Shown here one piece after another: positions 25,813 through 35,343 of a DNA stretch of 64,000 nucleotides. The notes beneath the pieces were generated by a model. The model worked only from the letters and a program-made list of their open reading frames with translations. It was not told the DNA's origin and made no database searches. The position numbers and the translations under genes were made by a program. The first letter of the stretch is position 1; the number at the start of each line of letters is the position of its first letter. Source of the DNA: Mesorhizobium sp. B2-1-1 (GTDB lineage Bacteria; Pseudomonadota; Alphaproteobacteria; Rhizobiales; Rhizobiaceae); contig NZ_CP083955.1 of NCBI RefSeq assembly GCF_006442975.2, forward strand, positions 1 to 64,000, given 5' to 3'.

Positions 25813-26799
25813 CTAGCCCTTGATGAAGGCGAGCAGATCGGCGTTCACCTGGTCCTGGTGTGTGGCCGTGATCCCGTGGGGCGCGCCGGGGTAATATATG
25901 GCCTTTGCGCCCTTGATCAGCCGCTCCGACTTGACTGACGAATCCTTGACCGGGACGATCTGGTCGTCCTCGCCATGCAGGATCAAGGTCGGTATATCGA
26001 ATTTCTTGAGGTCCTCGGTGAAGTCGGTTTCGGAGAACGCTTTGACGCATTCATATGCATTCACGAGACCGACCTGCATGCTCCAGAGCCAGAACTGATT
26101 CAGAACCCCCTGGGAGACCGTGGCGCCTGGCCTGTTTGCACCATAAAACGGCTGTGCGAGGTCCAGATAGTGCTGCGAGCGATCCTTGAGGAGGCCGGCC
26201 CTTATGCCGTCGAACACTTCGATCGGCAGACCTTCCGGATTGGCCGGCGTTTTCACCATGATCGGCGGAACAGCGGCGATAAGAACAGCCTTGGCCACGC
26301 GTTCCGTCCCGTGCCGCCCGATATAGCGAGCGACCTCGCCTCCCCCGGTTGAATGCCCGACCAGCGTGGCGTCCCGGAGATCCAGCGCCTCGATCACGGC
26401 TGCAAGATCGTCCGCGTAGCCATCCATGTCGTTGCCGGAGGTGGCCTGGCTGGAGCGGCCATGGCCCCGCCGGTCATGAGCAACCACGCGGAAGCCATTA
26501 TGGGCCAGAAAGAGCATCTGTGCATCCCAGGCGTCGGAATTCAGCGGCCAGCCGTGTGAGAAGGTTATTGGCGGACCCCTACCCCAGTCCTTGTAATAGA
26601 TTTCCGTACCGTCCTTGGTTGTGATGGTGCTCATTGTTTTGCGTCCTGATTGAGGGGTGGGAACATGTGGGTTTTGCTGGGCGCCGGATGACGAAGCGAC
26701 TGGCAGTCCGGCTATGACCGCTGCTGAAAAACTGGCCAACAAGACGTCGCGGCGGGTTGCACCGAGGGTGAAAAGTCCATCCATACTCATCGTGTCCAT
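25813..26799 (-). CDS. Alpha/beta hydrolase, non-heme chloroperoxidase type, with Tat-like leader
   Basis: A 328-residue protein whose core, from about residue 55 ([18 protein letters not shown]), is a complete cofactor-free haloperoxidase/arylesterase: oxyanion [11 protein letters not shown], Ser nucleophile in [13 protein letters not shown], Asp in [12 protein letters not shown] and His in APHGITATH. In front is an extra leader with [18 protein letters not shown], a twin-arginine-type signal. The internal ATG of the core is also a plausible start, so exported and cytoplasmic forms are possible. A decayed copy is at 34453. Confidence 0.87.
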   Translation of the reverse strand: MDTMSMDGLFTLGATRRDVLLASFSAAVIAGLPVASSSGAQQNPHVPTPQSGRKTMSTITTKDGTEIYYKDWGRGPPITFSHGWPLNSDAWDAQMLFLAHNGFRVVAHDRRGHGRSSQATSGNDMDGYADDLAAVIEALDLRDATLVGHSTGGGEVARYIGRHGTERVAKAVLIAAVPPIMVKTPANPEGLPIEVFDGIRAGLLKDRSQHYLDLAQPFYGANRPGATVSQGVLNQFWLWSMQVGLVNAYECVKAFSETDFTEDLKKFDIPTLILHGEDDQIVPVKDSSVKSERLIKGAKAIYYPGAPHGITATHQDQVNADLLAFIKG

Positions 26800-26927
26800 C
26801 CTTGGTGAGCGGCTTCTCGGGTCGGCTCACCATCACGATCACCGGGTCGACCTGCACCGTCGCTTTCGGGGGGAGGAGCGGGCGAAGGAGCGGCGACGCC
26901 CGATGATCGTGATGGCTTGCGAGGGAG

Positions 26928-27003
26928 AAGATGCGCCGATCCGCCCCGCGAACCTATTCTACGCAAGCATCTGTCGTACGATGCCAAGGTGCAGGGTAGG
27001 TAC
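26928..27003. repeat. 75-bp repeat, copy 2, with TAGGTACGCCGA at its edge
   Basis: Related to 24099-24172, sharing GATGCGCCGATCC, ACGATGCCAAGGTGCAGG and GTAGGT. It lies about 130 bp upstream of the leftward hydrolase gene. Its right edge overlaps a dyad-like TAGGTACGCCGA (26997-27008). Confidence 0.55.
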
Positions 27004-27356
27004 GCCGAGGTGCTGGAACTGTCGCTGAGATGGGGCAAATGATGCGATGACGTTGGTTCGTGCGCGACGTGCCGCGTGCGGCTGTCACAAACACGACCTA
27101 TCAAGCCGTATGAGGATTCTTCTCAAAACGAGGAGCGGCTGATCGCGAGCAAGTCACCGCCCGAACGGACCGCGATAGGTTTCGCCTACGTGGTCCTCAT
27201 GTTGAGTAATCAACTCACCGCCGGCCAGAGCGCAATATGCTTAGGTGTACAACGCGTTATTATAACGACAAAGGCTTTAAAGCTTTCGCCTTATAGAAAT
27301 TGCACGGCATTTGCCGCTCTTGGAGCACTTTGTACCTCACAACCCCGGAGTGCTTT

Positions 27357-28322
27357 ATGCGCCTTAGCTTTCTTTCTGGTTTCCTCATTGCGGTTCTTGC
27401 TGCCGGGCCATCGACTTCTGCCAGCGCACCGCACTCCGGCGTGCCGCTCGGGCAATCGACCGACCTGTCGGCACGTATCGTCGACGGCAAGGCCGACGTT
27501 AACGGTGTGGCCTATCACTATTTGCTGGCAGCAGGCGGCCCGAAAACCGTGGTGTTGTTGCATGGTTGGGGCACGACCTCATACATGTGGCGCTTTGTAA
27601 TGCCGCAACTGGTGGCGCGCGGTTACACGGTACTTGCGCCCGATTTGCGCGGTTTGGGGGACACCGCCAAGCCTGCGGCCGGCTACGAAAAGGCGGCGAT
27701 TGCCGAGGATATTCGAGCACTTGTCAATCAGCTGAACCTTGGTCCGGTCCTCAATCTCGTCGGTCACGATATGGGTGGCATGGTCGCTTATTCCTATGCG
27801 GCGCAGCACCCGGGGGAAGTCACCACACTGGCAATCGTTGACGTCCCGCTGCCAGGCATCGAACCGTGGAACGAATTGATCCAAGGCCCTCGCACTTGGC
27901 ATTTTCGCTTCCACTCCGTACGCGACGTGCCGGAAATGCTCATTGCCGGTCGCGAGCTTGAGTATTTAAAGTGGTTTCACAATGCAGAGGGGGTAAATAC
28001 TCGCGCGTTCGACACCGAAGCCGACGAAGTCTACGGCCGTTCTTATGCCCAGCCTGGCGCATTGCGCGCAGGCTTCGAGTACTACCGGGCTTTCCCGCGT
28101 GACGAAGAACAGAACAAAGCCTTTGCAAAACACAAGCTGACGATGCCGGTACTCGGTATAAGCGGTTCGGGTGGCCTGGCATCGATGTACGAAGGCCATC
28201 TCCGCCACGTCGCCGAAAACGTACGGGCCGTAGTAGTCGAAGGCTCAGGCCATTGGGTTCCGGAGGAGCAGCCGGCCGCCGTCACAAGGGCCCTGATCGA
28301 ATTCCTGCCACCAGCATACTAA
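27357..28322 (+). CDS. Exported alpha/beta hydrolase, epoxide hydrolase/dehalogenase-like
   Basis: A 321-residue alpha/beta hydrolase with a Sec signal peptide (MRLSFLSGFLIAVLAAGPS, cleavage near SASA). The nucleophile position is Asp in VGHDMGGMVAY, the oxyanion motif HGWGTTSYMW and the catalytic His in GSGHWVPEEQP. This set is seen in epoxide hydrolases and dehalogenases. ATG 27357 is used because GGAG precedes it and the signal peptide starts there. Confidence 0.85.
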   Translation: MRLSFLSGFLIAVLAAGPSTSASAPHSGVPLGQSTDLSARIVDGKADVNGVAYHYLLAAGGPKTVVLLHGWGTTSYMWRFVMPQLVARGYTVLAPDLRGLGDTAKPAAGYEKAAIAEDIRALVNQLNLGPVLNLVGHDMGGMVAYSYAAQHPGEVTTLAIVDVPLPGIEPWNELIQGPRTWHFRFHSVRDVPEMLIAGRELEYLKWFHNAEGVNTRAFDTEADEVYGRSYAQPGALRAGFEYYRAFPRDEEQNKAFAKHKLTMPVLGISGSGGLASMYEGHLRHVAENVRAVVVEGSGHWVPEEQPAAVTRALIEFLPPAY

Positions 28323-28561
28323 GCTTCGCGGCTGGCTGAAGCACAACATTAGCGATAGTCGCCGTGATGGAGATACTCCGCTCCAAAGCTTTCCCAATGC
28401 GCCGCCGTTAGCTGGCGATGCGCGGCAAGAGCTTGGTAGTGTAGCCTCAACACCAGGTTACACGCGGCGATCATCGCTCTAAACTTCATGAAAATTTGTC
28501 TGAGTCCGGATCGTCCTGGGCAGGCTACTCTTAACGGAGAAGCGCCAGCCGCTGGGCGATC

Positions 28562-29290
28562 CTATCGGACGGAGGCGAGGTTCACCCTTTCGAAAGTCCT
28601 GGCCGCGCCGGCCTCGCGCATCGGCGGGGGCAGCGTTTCCCAGGCCCGGATCAGCTCTCCGATGGAAGCTGCTTCCATCTTGCGCATGACATTGCCGCGG
28701 TGAAGCTTGACGGTCACTTCACTGATGCCGAGGTCGAAAGCGATCTGTTTGTTGAGGCGCCCACGCGCCACTTCATGCAGCACCTCGCGCTCGCGCGGGG
28801 TCAGCGTCTCGACACGCTCGATGTTGCGCTTGACGACCACCGCATCTGCCCGCCGCTTGGCATCCACCGCAATGCCCGCGATCACGGCGTCAAGGAGTGT
28901 TTGGTCGCGCACCGGTTTGGTGAGAAAATCCACCGCGCCCGCCTTCATCGCCTGGACAGTCATCGGTATGTCGCCATGCCCAGTCAGGAAGATGATGGGC
29001 TTGGGATTGCCGTTTGACGCAAGATGGTGCTGTAGATCCAGGCCGCTTGCCCCTGGCATGCGGACGTCGAGGATCAAGCAACCGGGGCTGTCCAAGACGT
29101 CAGCGTCGAGCAATTCTCGGGTCGAAGCGAAGCAGACCGGTTCAAAGCCCATCGACAGTATCAACTCCGACAGTGCCTCCCGAACAGACGCATCGTCATC
29201 GACAATGATGACGAGCGGCTGCTGCGGCTCGGCGTTCCGCTGCCGTGACACCGGCGTCGATCTCTGCAAGAGCGGTTGGTCAACTCTCAT
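28562..29290 (-). CDS. FixJ-like response regulator with LuxR-type DNA-binding domain
   Basis: About 242 residues. The receiver domain has the acidic VDDDASVRE start, phospho-Asp in CLILDVRMPG, Thr in FLTGHGDIP and Lys in FLTKPV. The LuxR/GerE helix-turn-helix follows (LTPREREVLHEVARGRLNKQIAFDLGIS-type, here split for brevity). ATG 29290 is favoured over 29296 because GAGGG is six bases upstream. It overlaps the previous gene. Last of the four-gene kinase operon; output is transcriptional. Confidence 0.9.
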   Translation of the reverse strand: MRVDQPLLQRSTPVSRQRNAEPQQPLVIIVDDDASVREALSELILSMGFEPVCFASTRELLDADVLDSPGCLILDVRMPGASGLDLQHHLASNGNPKPIIFLTGHGDIPMTVQAMKAGAVDFLTKPVRDQTLLDAVIAGIAVDAKRRADAVVVKRNIERVETLTPREREVLHEVARGRLNKQIAFDLGISEVTVKLHRGNVMRKMEAASIGELIRAWETLPPPMREAGAARTFERVNLASVR

Positions 29291-29669
29291 GTTCATCCCT
29301 CGGTTCTTGGTTGCGTAAAGCGTCGCTCACAGCCGCAAGCAGGGCCTGGCCATCGAAGGGCTTTCGGAAAAACCCGCTGATGCCTTTGGCGCGGTGCTGA
29401 TCGGCTATCTCGTGACGACCGGTGATCAGGAACACCGGCAGGTCCGCACGCGTCTTCTTGACCAAGTCACGAAGTTCAAAGCCGTCCGTACCAGGCATCC
29501 CGATATCGGTAATGAGCAAGTCCACGTCAGACAGCCCGCTGACGAGCAGTGATCCCGCCGACGAGAAGATGCGGGCAGCATAGCCCGCAGACTCCAAAAG
29601 GTTCTCGAGCGACTCGAGCAATCTTGGGTCGTCATCGACAATCGCCACGACAGGTCGCACCTTGCTCAC
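29280..29669 (-). CDS. Single-domain CheY-like response regulator
   Basis: A 129-residue stand-alone receiver: VDDDPRLLESL, phospho-Asp in LLITDIGMPGTDG, LITGRHE, and Lys in FFRKPFDG. There is no output domain. It overlaps its upstream neighbour by 4 bp and its downstream neighbour by at least 11 bp. It may act as a phosphate sink or shuttle between the multi-PAS kinase and the two FixJ-like regulators. Confidence 0.9.
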   Translation of the reverse strand: MSKVRPVVAIVDDDPRLLESLENLLESAGYAARIFSSAGSLLVSGLSDVDLLITDIGMPGTDGFELRDLVKKTRADLPVFLITGRHEIADQHRAKGISGFFRKPFDGQALLAAVSDALRNQEPRDEHES

Positions 29670-30313
29670 ACTCCGTTCCCTCCCGTTCGTCGAGAGTGGC
29701 TGATCGGTATCTCCAACCGCTCCGCCATGCGCACGAGATCAGCGAGTGATGCCGCAACCATTTTCTGCATCACGTTCCGTCTATGGATTTGCAGCGTGAC
29801 CTCGCTGATCCCCAACTCAGCCGCGGCCTGTTTGTTGAGCAGGCCACTCACAACGAGCGGCAGCACCTCGCGTTCTCGCTGCGTGAGCTCTTGATAGCGT
29901 TGCCTCAACACGGTGAGTTCGGCGCGCTCTGATCGCCTTTCCCGGTCCTGGGCGATCGCTGCCCGGATCGCGACCATGAGGTCCGTATCGCTGAAAGGCT
30001 TTGTCAGGAAGTCCACAGCGCCGTGCTTGATCGCACGCACAGAGGACGGGATGTCGCCATGCCCCGTTATGAAGACGATCGGCGGATGATCGCCCTCGGC
30101 GATCTGCTTCTGCAGATCTAGACCGTTGATGTCAGGCAATTCCACATCGAGGATCAGGCAGGCGGGGACGTCCGGCTTGTCGGCAAGGACATAGTCGCCG
30201 GCCGATCCGAACGCTACGGCGCGCATGCCATGGGACTCCAGAAGCTCACCAAGCGCTTCCCGAATACGCACGTCGTCATCGACGATGAAGACCATTTGAT
30301 CGTGGGGCGTCAT
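29666..30313 (-). CDS. FixJ-like response regulator
   Basis: A 215-residue receiver plus LuxR-type helix-turn-helix protein: VDDDVRIREAL, phospho-Asp in CLILDVELPDING, FITGHGDIPSS, FLTKPFSDTD and the DNA-binding start LTQREREVLPLVV. It overlaps the kinase gene by 4 bp (ATGA), so it is the most direct partner of the kinase. It is closely related to the regulator at 28562, suggesting a local duplication. Confidence 0.92.
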   Translation of the reverse strand: MTPHDQMVFIVDDDVRIREALGELLESHGMRAVAFGSAGDYVLADKPDVPACLILDVELPDINGLDLQKQIAEGDHPPIVFITGHGDIPSSVRAIKHGAVDFLTKPFSDTDLMVAIRAAIAQDRERRSERAELTVLRQRYQELTQREREVLPLVVSGLLNKQAAAELGISEVTLQIHRRNVMQKMVAASLADLVRMAERLEIPISHSRRTGGNGV

Positions 30314-33300
30314 GCTGCCGCTTTCATTTCAACTGGCATCGTGAAGACGAACGCCGTTCCGTGCGGGTCGTTCTTCTCCACCCACAACCGTCCGCCATGG
30401 GACTCGACGATCGAACGGCAGATCGCGAGTCCCATGCCCATGCCATGCTCTTTCGTCGTAAAGAACGGCTCGAATATTCGGTCAGGAAACTCAATGCCCG
30501 GGCCACAATCGCTGATCTCGATCTGGATCGCGTCCCCTATACGGCCCACGCGAAGTCCAAGAACCTTGTCACCGGTAACAGAGTCCATCGCCTCGATCCC
30601 ATTGCGGATGAGGTTCACCAGAACCTGCTGGATCTGCACCCGATCGAGCGCGACAATAGGAAGGTCGCTTTCGACATCGATATCCAGACGAACACGGCGC
30701 CGCACCGCCTCCTCGGCGATGAGGTCGCGCGCCTCCGCGATGACGCTGTCGAGTGCTGTGTAAGCCATCGCGTCTGCCGATTGCTTGAATAAGGCGCGGA
30801 TACGGCTGACGACATCCGCAGCTGAGTTGGCATCACGGATAATACGCTCCACAGTCTTCTGCGCCCGCTCGATATTTGGCGGATCGGCCGTGAGCCAACG
30901 CTGGCAGGCATATGAATTGGCGACAACAGCCGCCAGAGGCTGGTTCACCTCATGCGCTATAGAGGCTGAAAGCTCGGCGAGACTCGCCGCCTGGCTCGCG
31001 CGTGCAAGTCTCTCTTGCGCCAGGCGCAGCTCTTCTTGCGTGCGAACTTCACCGTCGATGTCCAGACAGACGACGTTCCACTGAACAATCGCCCCTTCTG
31101 CATTGCGCATCGGTGCCGCGCGCGTATCGACCCAGCAATATTCGCCATCGAAGCGACGCAGACGGTGCCTCCGCGCATACGGTTCGCCAGTGGCCAACGA
31201 ATGAGCATAGTTCGCTTTGACGCCCGCCAGGTCGTCAGGATGAACGCCTTCGTCGAGTGTCCCGGAAAGGCGGGATTTTCCCTTACCGTCCAATACCTCC
31301 AACTCATATCCGAGGAACTCGCGGAGCTGACGGCTTCGATATATCGGCTCACCATTCGGTGCGGCGCAATCGATCATCACCGGCAGCGTTTCAACCAGCT
31401 GCCACAGCGAACGTTCTCTCTCGCGCAGCGCCACCTGTGCGCGCATCTCCTCGTCGATGTCGATGGAGACCTGGTACCAGTGAACGATGGCTCCGTCCCG
31501 ATCGCGCAGAGGCTCGCAACGCCCTTCTATCCAGCGATAGCTGCCGTCTTTCCAACGCCGGCGATACCGCATGATGAAGGAGTCGCCAGTTTTGAGGCAG
31601 CTGGCTGACCTATTGAGCACCTCGAGAGCGTCTTCGGGATGAATCAGATCTCGAGCCACCCTCGTGAAGTCTTCGAAGTTTGCCCCGGAGATGCCGAGTT
31701 CCTCCAAAGACCGCCTATTGACGTACGCAAGCTTGCCATCGGGCGTCCAGCTCCAGATGTGGACCGGCAAGGCATCGACAAGCTGCTGAAGCTCGCGCTC
31801 TCTTTCGCGCAATGCCTCCTGCGCCCGCATCTCATCTTCGATGTCGATTGAAGCCATATACCATTGAACGATCGCGCCATCGGTATCCCTTAACGGTTGC
31901 GCTCGTGCTTCTATCCAGCGGTACACGCCATCCTTCTCGCGTCGACGAAAGCGGTTCACGAAAGGCTGGCCGGACGCAAAGCCATTCGAAGCCCTCCGAA
32001 ACATTGTCGGAAAGTCTTCAGGATGGGCCAGGTCCCGGGCCAGGGCATCGAAATTATTGATGTGCGTCGGTGGCGAACCGACCTTCTCCAGGTATCGCTT
32101 GCTGGTGTAGGTGATCCTGCCTGAAGGGGCAAAGCTCAGGAGATTCACGGGCACAGCGTCAATCATTTGCTCCAGTTGCCGGTTGGCTTTCCGCAGCGCT
32201 TCTTCTGCCCTCACCTGGTCGTCGATGTCGTGCGAAAGACCGTACCATTGGACGACAGTCCCACACTCGTCCCGCATCGGTTCCGCTCGGCCCGACATCC
32301 ATCGGAAGACGCCGTCAGCACGACGCAGGCGATAGTTCAGGGAGAAGCTTTCCCCGGTGGTGACCGAGTGGTTGATCGCTGTTTCCAGCGTGGCGGCGTC
32401 ATCGGGATGTACGACAGCCGCAATGGCCGCCTTCAGGCCATTTCCTCCGACATTCTCGTATCCTCCTACGTCAAGGCCGAGATACTCAACCATTCGCTTG
32501 CTGAAGAAGACCGGCTCGCCCGACGCAGACAGGCGCCAGAGGAAGCTCGGCACCATGTCGACCAGTTGCGAGAGTTCCCGCTCCCGGTCGCGCAACGCTT
32601 CCTGTGCGCGCATCTCGTCGTCGACGTCGATAGAGATCACATACCACTGAACAATCGCGCCGCTGTGATCACGCAGCGGCTCGCCGCGTCCATCCACCCA
32701 GCGGTACGCTCCGTCCGCACGGCGCATTCGATACTTCATGGAGTATGGTTCGCCGGTAGCCAGAGAGTGGCGGACGGTCTCCAGGAGGCGTGCCGCATCT
32801 TCGGGATAGACGAGGGACTGTATGGCCGCCGCCTGCCGGCTCATCCCCGGCTTGTCCAGATCCGCCACACCGTCGAGACCGAAGAAGTCAAGCAAACGTC
32901 TGTTGAAGAAGGTCGGCTCGCCTTCAGGCGTCAGCCGTCTGATCTGGACTGGGACCATGTCGACGAGCTGAGAAAGTTCCCGCTCCCGACCGCGCAGCTC
33001 CGCCACGGTTTTCTTGTAGACATCGTTGTCGAGCGCGATTCCATACCATCCCGTGATACGACCCTGGCTGTCGCGCGCGGGCCGCGCGGCGGTTCGGGCC
33101 CATACATAGGTGCCGTTTGCGCGCCGAAAGCGAAACTCGACATTGAAATGATCGCCGGTCCTCAGACAATGGCGCCAGGTAACCGCGATCTGCTCATAGT
33201 CGTCTGGATGAAGCAAACGCTTCCAGGCGGTGTACCCCTCGTTCAATGGAGCGTTCAGATCCTCCAGCGTCACCCCGAGGGAGCTCAGCGCGAACGGATG

Positions 33301-34104
33301 CAGGTAGATCCATCTACCCGCCGCATCGAACGCCCATCCGTTCCCGAATATGCTTTCAACGATTTTCGCCGATCGAATTGGCCCGGCATTGTTCTCAACC
33401 AAGTGATCCAGGTTCGCCCCGGAAAGCGGCTCCCCATCTGTCACCAGATCATCAATGTCCACACTGACACTGTAGCCGGGCTCCGATCGGGTCTCGTTCC
33501 AGCGATAACTTCCGTCGGCCTGCAGTTGCCTGTGCCTCGTTACCTGGGGGACACCTGTCCAGAACGCGCGGGCGACTGCGTGCGCCGCCGCTGTCCGGTC
33601 GTCCGGATGGACCAGTCTCAGGGAATGGTGAGCGTCGGAGGCTGCTTCCTTCTCGGCCGCAATGATCACGTCAGCGGATCGCTCTGTGGCTGCGGACGGC
33701 GAATCGCCTTCAATCAATGTGCCATACCATGCAACGGCGTTACCTTCGCTATCGCACAGCGGCTGTCCGGAGATTCGGCTCCAACCGTAAGCACCGCTCG
33801 CGCGCAAAATGCGGTGCTCCACATTGTAGTGCTCACCTGTCTGCAGGCAGCGACGCCACTCGGCCACGGCTCGGTCATAGTCGTCTGGATGGATTAGCCG
33901 CTTCCAACCCGCGGGGCCACCTTCTGACGAAGTGTTGAACTCCTCCAGCGTCGTGCCGAGAAGCGATAGCGTGCTGGGAGTAACATAGCTGAATCTGCCG
34001 GCCGCGTCTGTCGCCCACCCATTGCCGACCACGCTTTCAATGATCCGAGCCGCCCGCAACGCTTCCGCGTCGGGTTCGCCAAGCGAGTTGAACGCTGTCG
34101 TCAT
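30310..34104 (-). CDS. Large histidine kinase with eight PAS-type repeats
   Basis: A 1264-residue predicted soluble kinase. PAS/PAC units start near residues 20, 150 (only the PAC half is clear), 250, 375, 505, 635, 765 and 895. Each ends in a PAC motif such as YRWVDGRGEP or YRWIEGRCEP, and neighbouring units are joined by RERERELxQLVD-like coiled linkers. A HisKA domain (H-box ELSASIAHEVNQPLAAVV) and HATPase_c domain (QVLVNLIRNGIEAM, SDCGPGIEF, GMGMGLAICRS) follow. There are no membrane segments. FixL-type kinases have one or two PAS domains; eight is exceptional. No heme-binding His is obvious by eye. It heads the operon of three regulators. Confidence 0.92.
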   Translation of the reverse strand: MTTAFNSLGEPDAEALRAARIIESVVGNGWATDAAGRFSYVTPSTLSLLGTTLEEFNTSSEGGPAGWKRLIHPDDYDRAVAEWRRCLQTGEHYNVEHRILRASGAYGWSRISGQPLCDSEGNAVAWYGTLIEGDSPSAATERSADVIIAAEKEAASDAHHSLRLVHPDDRTAAAHAVARAFWTGVPQVTRHRQLQADGSYRWNETRSEPGYSVSVDIDDLVTDGEPLSGANLDHLVENNAGPIRSAKIVESIFGNGWAFDAAGRWIYLHPFALSSLGVTLEDLNAPLNEGYTAWKRLLHPDDYEQIAVTWRHCLRTGDHFNVEFRFRRANGTYVWARTAARPARDSQGRITGWYGIALDNDVYKKTVAELRGRERELSQLVDMVPVQIRRLTPEGEPTFFNRRLLDFFGLDGVADLDKPGMSRQAAAIQSLVYPEDAARLLETVRHSLATGEPYSMKYRMRRADGAYRWVDGRGEPLRDHSGAIVQWYVISIDVDDEMRAQEALRDRERELSQLVDMVPSFLWRLSASGEPVFFSKRMVEYLGLDVGGYENVGGNGLKAAIAAVVHPDDAATLETAINHSVTTGESFSLNYRLRRADGVFRWMSGRAEPMRDECGTVVQWYGLSHDIDDQVRAEEALRKANRQLEQMIDAVPVNLLSFAPSGRITYTSKRYLEKVGSPPTHINNFDALARDLAHPEDFPTMFRRASNGFASGQPFVNRFRRREKDGVYRWIEARAQPLRDTDGAIVQWYMASIDIEDEMRAQEALRERERELQQLVDALPVHIWSWTPDGKLAYVNRRSLEELGISGANFEDFTRVARDLIHPEDALEVLNRSASCLKTGDSFIMRYRRRWKDGSYRWIEGRCEPLRDRDGAIVHWYQVSIDIDEEMRAQVALRERERSLWQLVETLPVMIDCAAPNGEPIYRSRQLREFLGYELEVLDGKGKSRLSGTLDEGVHPDDLAGVKANYAHSLATGEPYARRHRLRRFDGEYCWVDTRAAPMRNAEGAIVQWNVVCLDIDGEVRTQEELRLAQERLARASQAASLAELSASIAHEVNQPLAAVVANSYACQRWLTADPPNIERAQKTVERIIRDANSAADVVSRIRALFKQSADAMAYTALDSVIAEARDLIAEEAVRRRVRLDIDVESDLPIVALDRVQIQQVLVNLIRNGIEAMDSVTGDKVLGLRVGRIGDAIQIEISDCGPGIEFPDRIFEPFFTTKEHGMGMGLAICRSIVESHGGRLWVEKNDPHGTAFVFTMPVEMKAAA

Positions 34105-34227
34105 TGTCTTCTCCTGCCGGACAATGAAAGGCGGAGACTGTCAGCGCCTTCTTTAACTCTCATCATTGACCATCTGGGCTCGTGAATTCGTTTTTCCGAT
34201 CTTAACCGGACCACGCCGCAGCCGCAC

Positions 34228-34245
34228 CTCATGGAAATCCATGAG
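34228..34245. promoter_or_regulatory. Perfect 8-bp inverted repeat upstream of the kinase operon
   Basis: CTCATGGA and TCCATGAG are separated by AA, 124 bp before the kinase start codon. It is a plausible regulator site, perhaps for one of the FixJ-like regulators. Confidence 0.35.
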
Positions 34246-34452
34246 ATGTGAGTGACCAAACCTCCGGGTGAGGCACCTACACGTCCCGATTGAAGCTATA
34301 GCCTTTCACGCGGAGAAATCGAAAACCTAGCCGTTAAAAACGCATGCCTTCACCGACATACAGAAAGCCTCGGGCCTCGCCTCAACTACGCTGAGCAGTC
34401 CCCGGAACTCCCCGTGAAATTCATCTTCGCCATGCCGGTATTTTCGTAATGT

Positions 34453-34985
34453 TTGCCGCAACACTCGTTCGGGGCAAAGGCCAAATGCCCGCTCGCCTCC
34501 AAGCTGCCAAGATCGGCCGTCCACAGCGTGTATCGCAATGCCGGCTTCAGGGTGATCGCGATGCCGGCCTCCGGCAGTGCCACCGATCTTGAGACGCCTG
34601 CCAATCCAAGTGGTTTGCCTATCGAAGTTTTTGACGGGCTGAGCCAAGCGCTGCAAGTCGGGCGCAGTTCTATCTCGATTTTGCGAGCGGCCCGTTCTAA
34701 GTGTTCAACCGATCCGACGCGAAGCCATTGCGAGCGTCGTTCACACATGATGGGCGCCGCCAATGCCCAGATTCAATTCATCAAGGCCTTTTCGGAGACC
34801 CACTTCACCGAACACCTCCAAGTCAATCGACTTGTCTCCGTTCGTGATGCATGGCGACGACGACTAGATCGTTCCGATCCATGACTCGGCGCTACTCTCG
34901 CGAACACTGAAGCGAGCAACACTCAAGGTCTATGAGAAATTTCCGCACGGCATGTGCACGACGCAGGCCGACACTATCAAATCCT
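34453..34985 (+). pseudogene. Decayed copy of the chloroperoxidase-type alpha/beta hydrolase
   Basis: Several frames carry pieces of a relative of the protein encoded at 25813-26799: [16 protein letters not shown] near 34600, IKAFSETHFTEHLQV near 34780, then HGDDDQIVP-like bases near 34850 and LKVYEKFPHGMCTTQADT near 34917. Multiple frameshifts and stops make it non-functional. It is on the opposite strand to the intact copy. Confidence 0.72.
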
Positions 34986-35343
34986 GACCTGCTCACCCTA
35001 GTCAGGTCGTAGGCTCGCGCCGCCTCCCCCCGACAAGAGCCCAGTCTGGCTGCCGCTCCGATCGGCAGGCAATCCCCCTTCACAAACAGGAGCAAGAGAA
35101 CGATCAGAACGACCATCTTCATCGCTGCTATCGCAGCCACCTCCCTATACGCTGGTGCAGATGATTTTCGGCTCGGATATCGCAATATGTACTTCGAGCC
35201 GTGTCAACCGGACGAGGTACGGACGACGAAAGCAGGGGTTTTTCCGGTTTCTCTCTGCAGCCAACGAAGAGGCAGGCGAGCTTCTTACCTGTCCGGCTTC
35301 CGATTTTTGAGCACAGGGGCATTCCGCTCTTGCGCAAAGCACG

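Noticed and set aside
32167..33897. A 576-codon frame on the plus strand opposite the multi-PAS kinase
   Set aside because: The opposite strand encodes well-formed PAS repeats, and the plus-strand product has no family features. It is the shadow of a high-GC gene.
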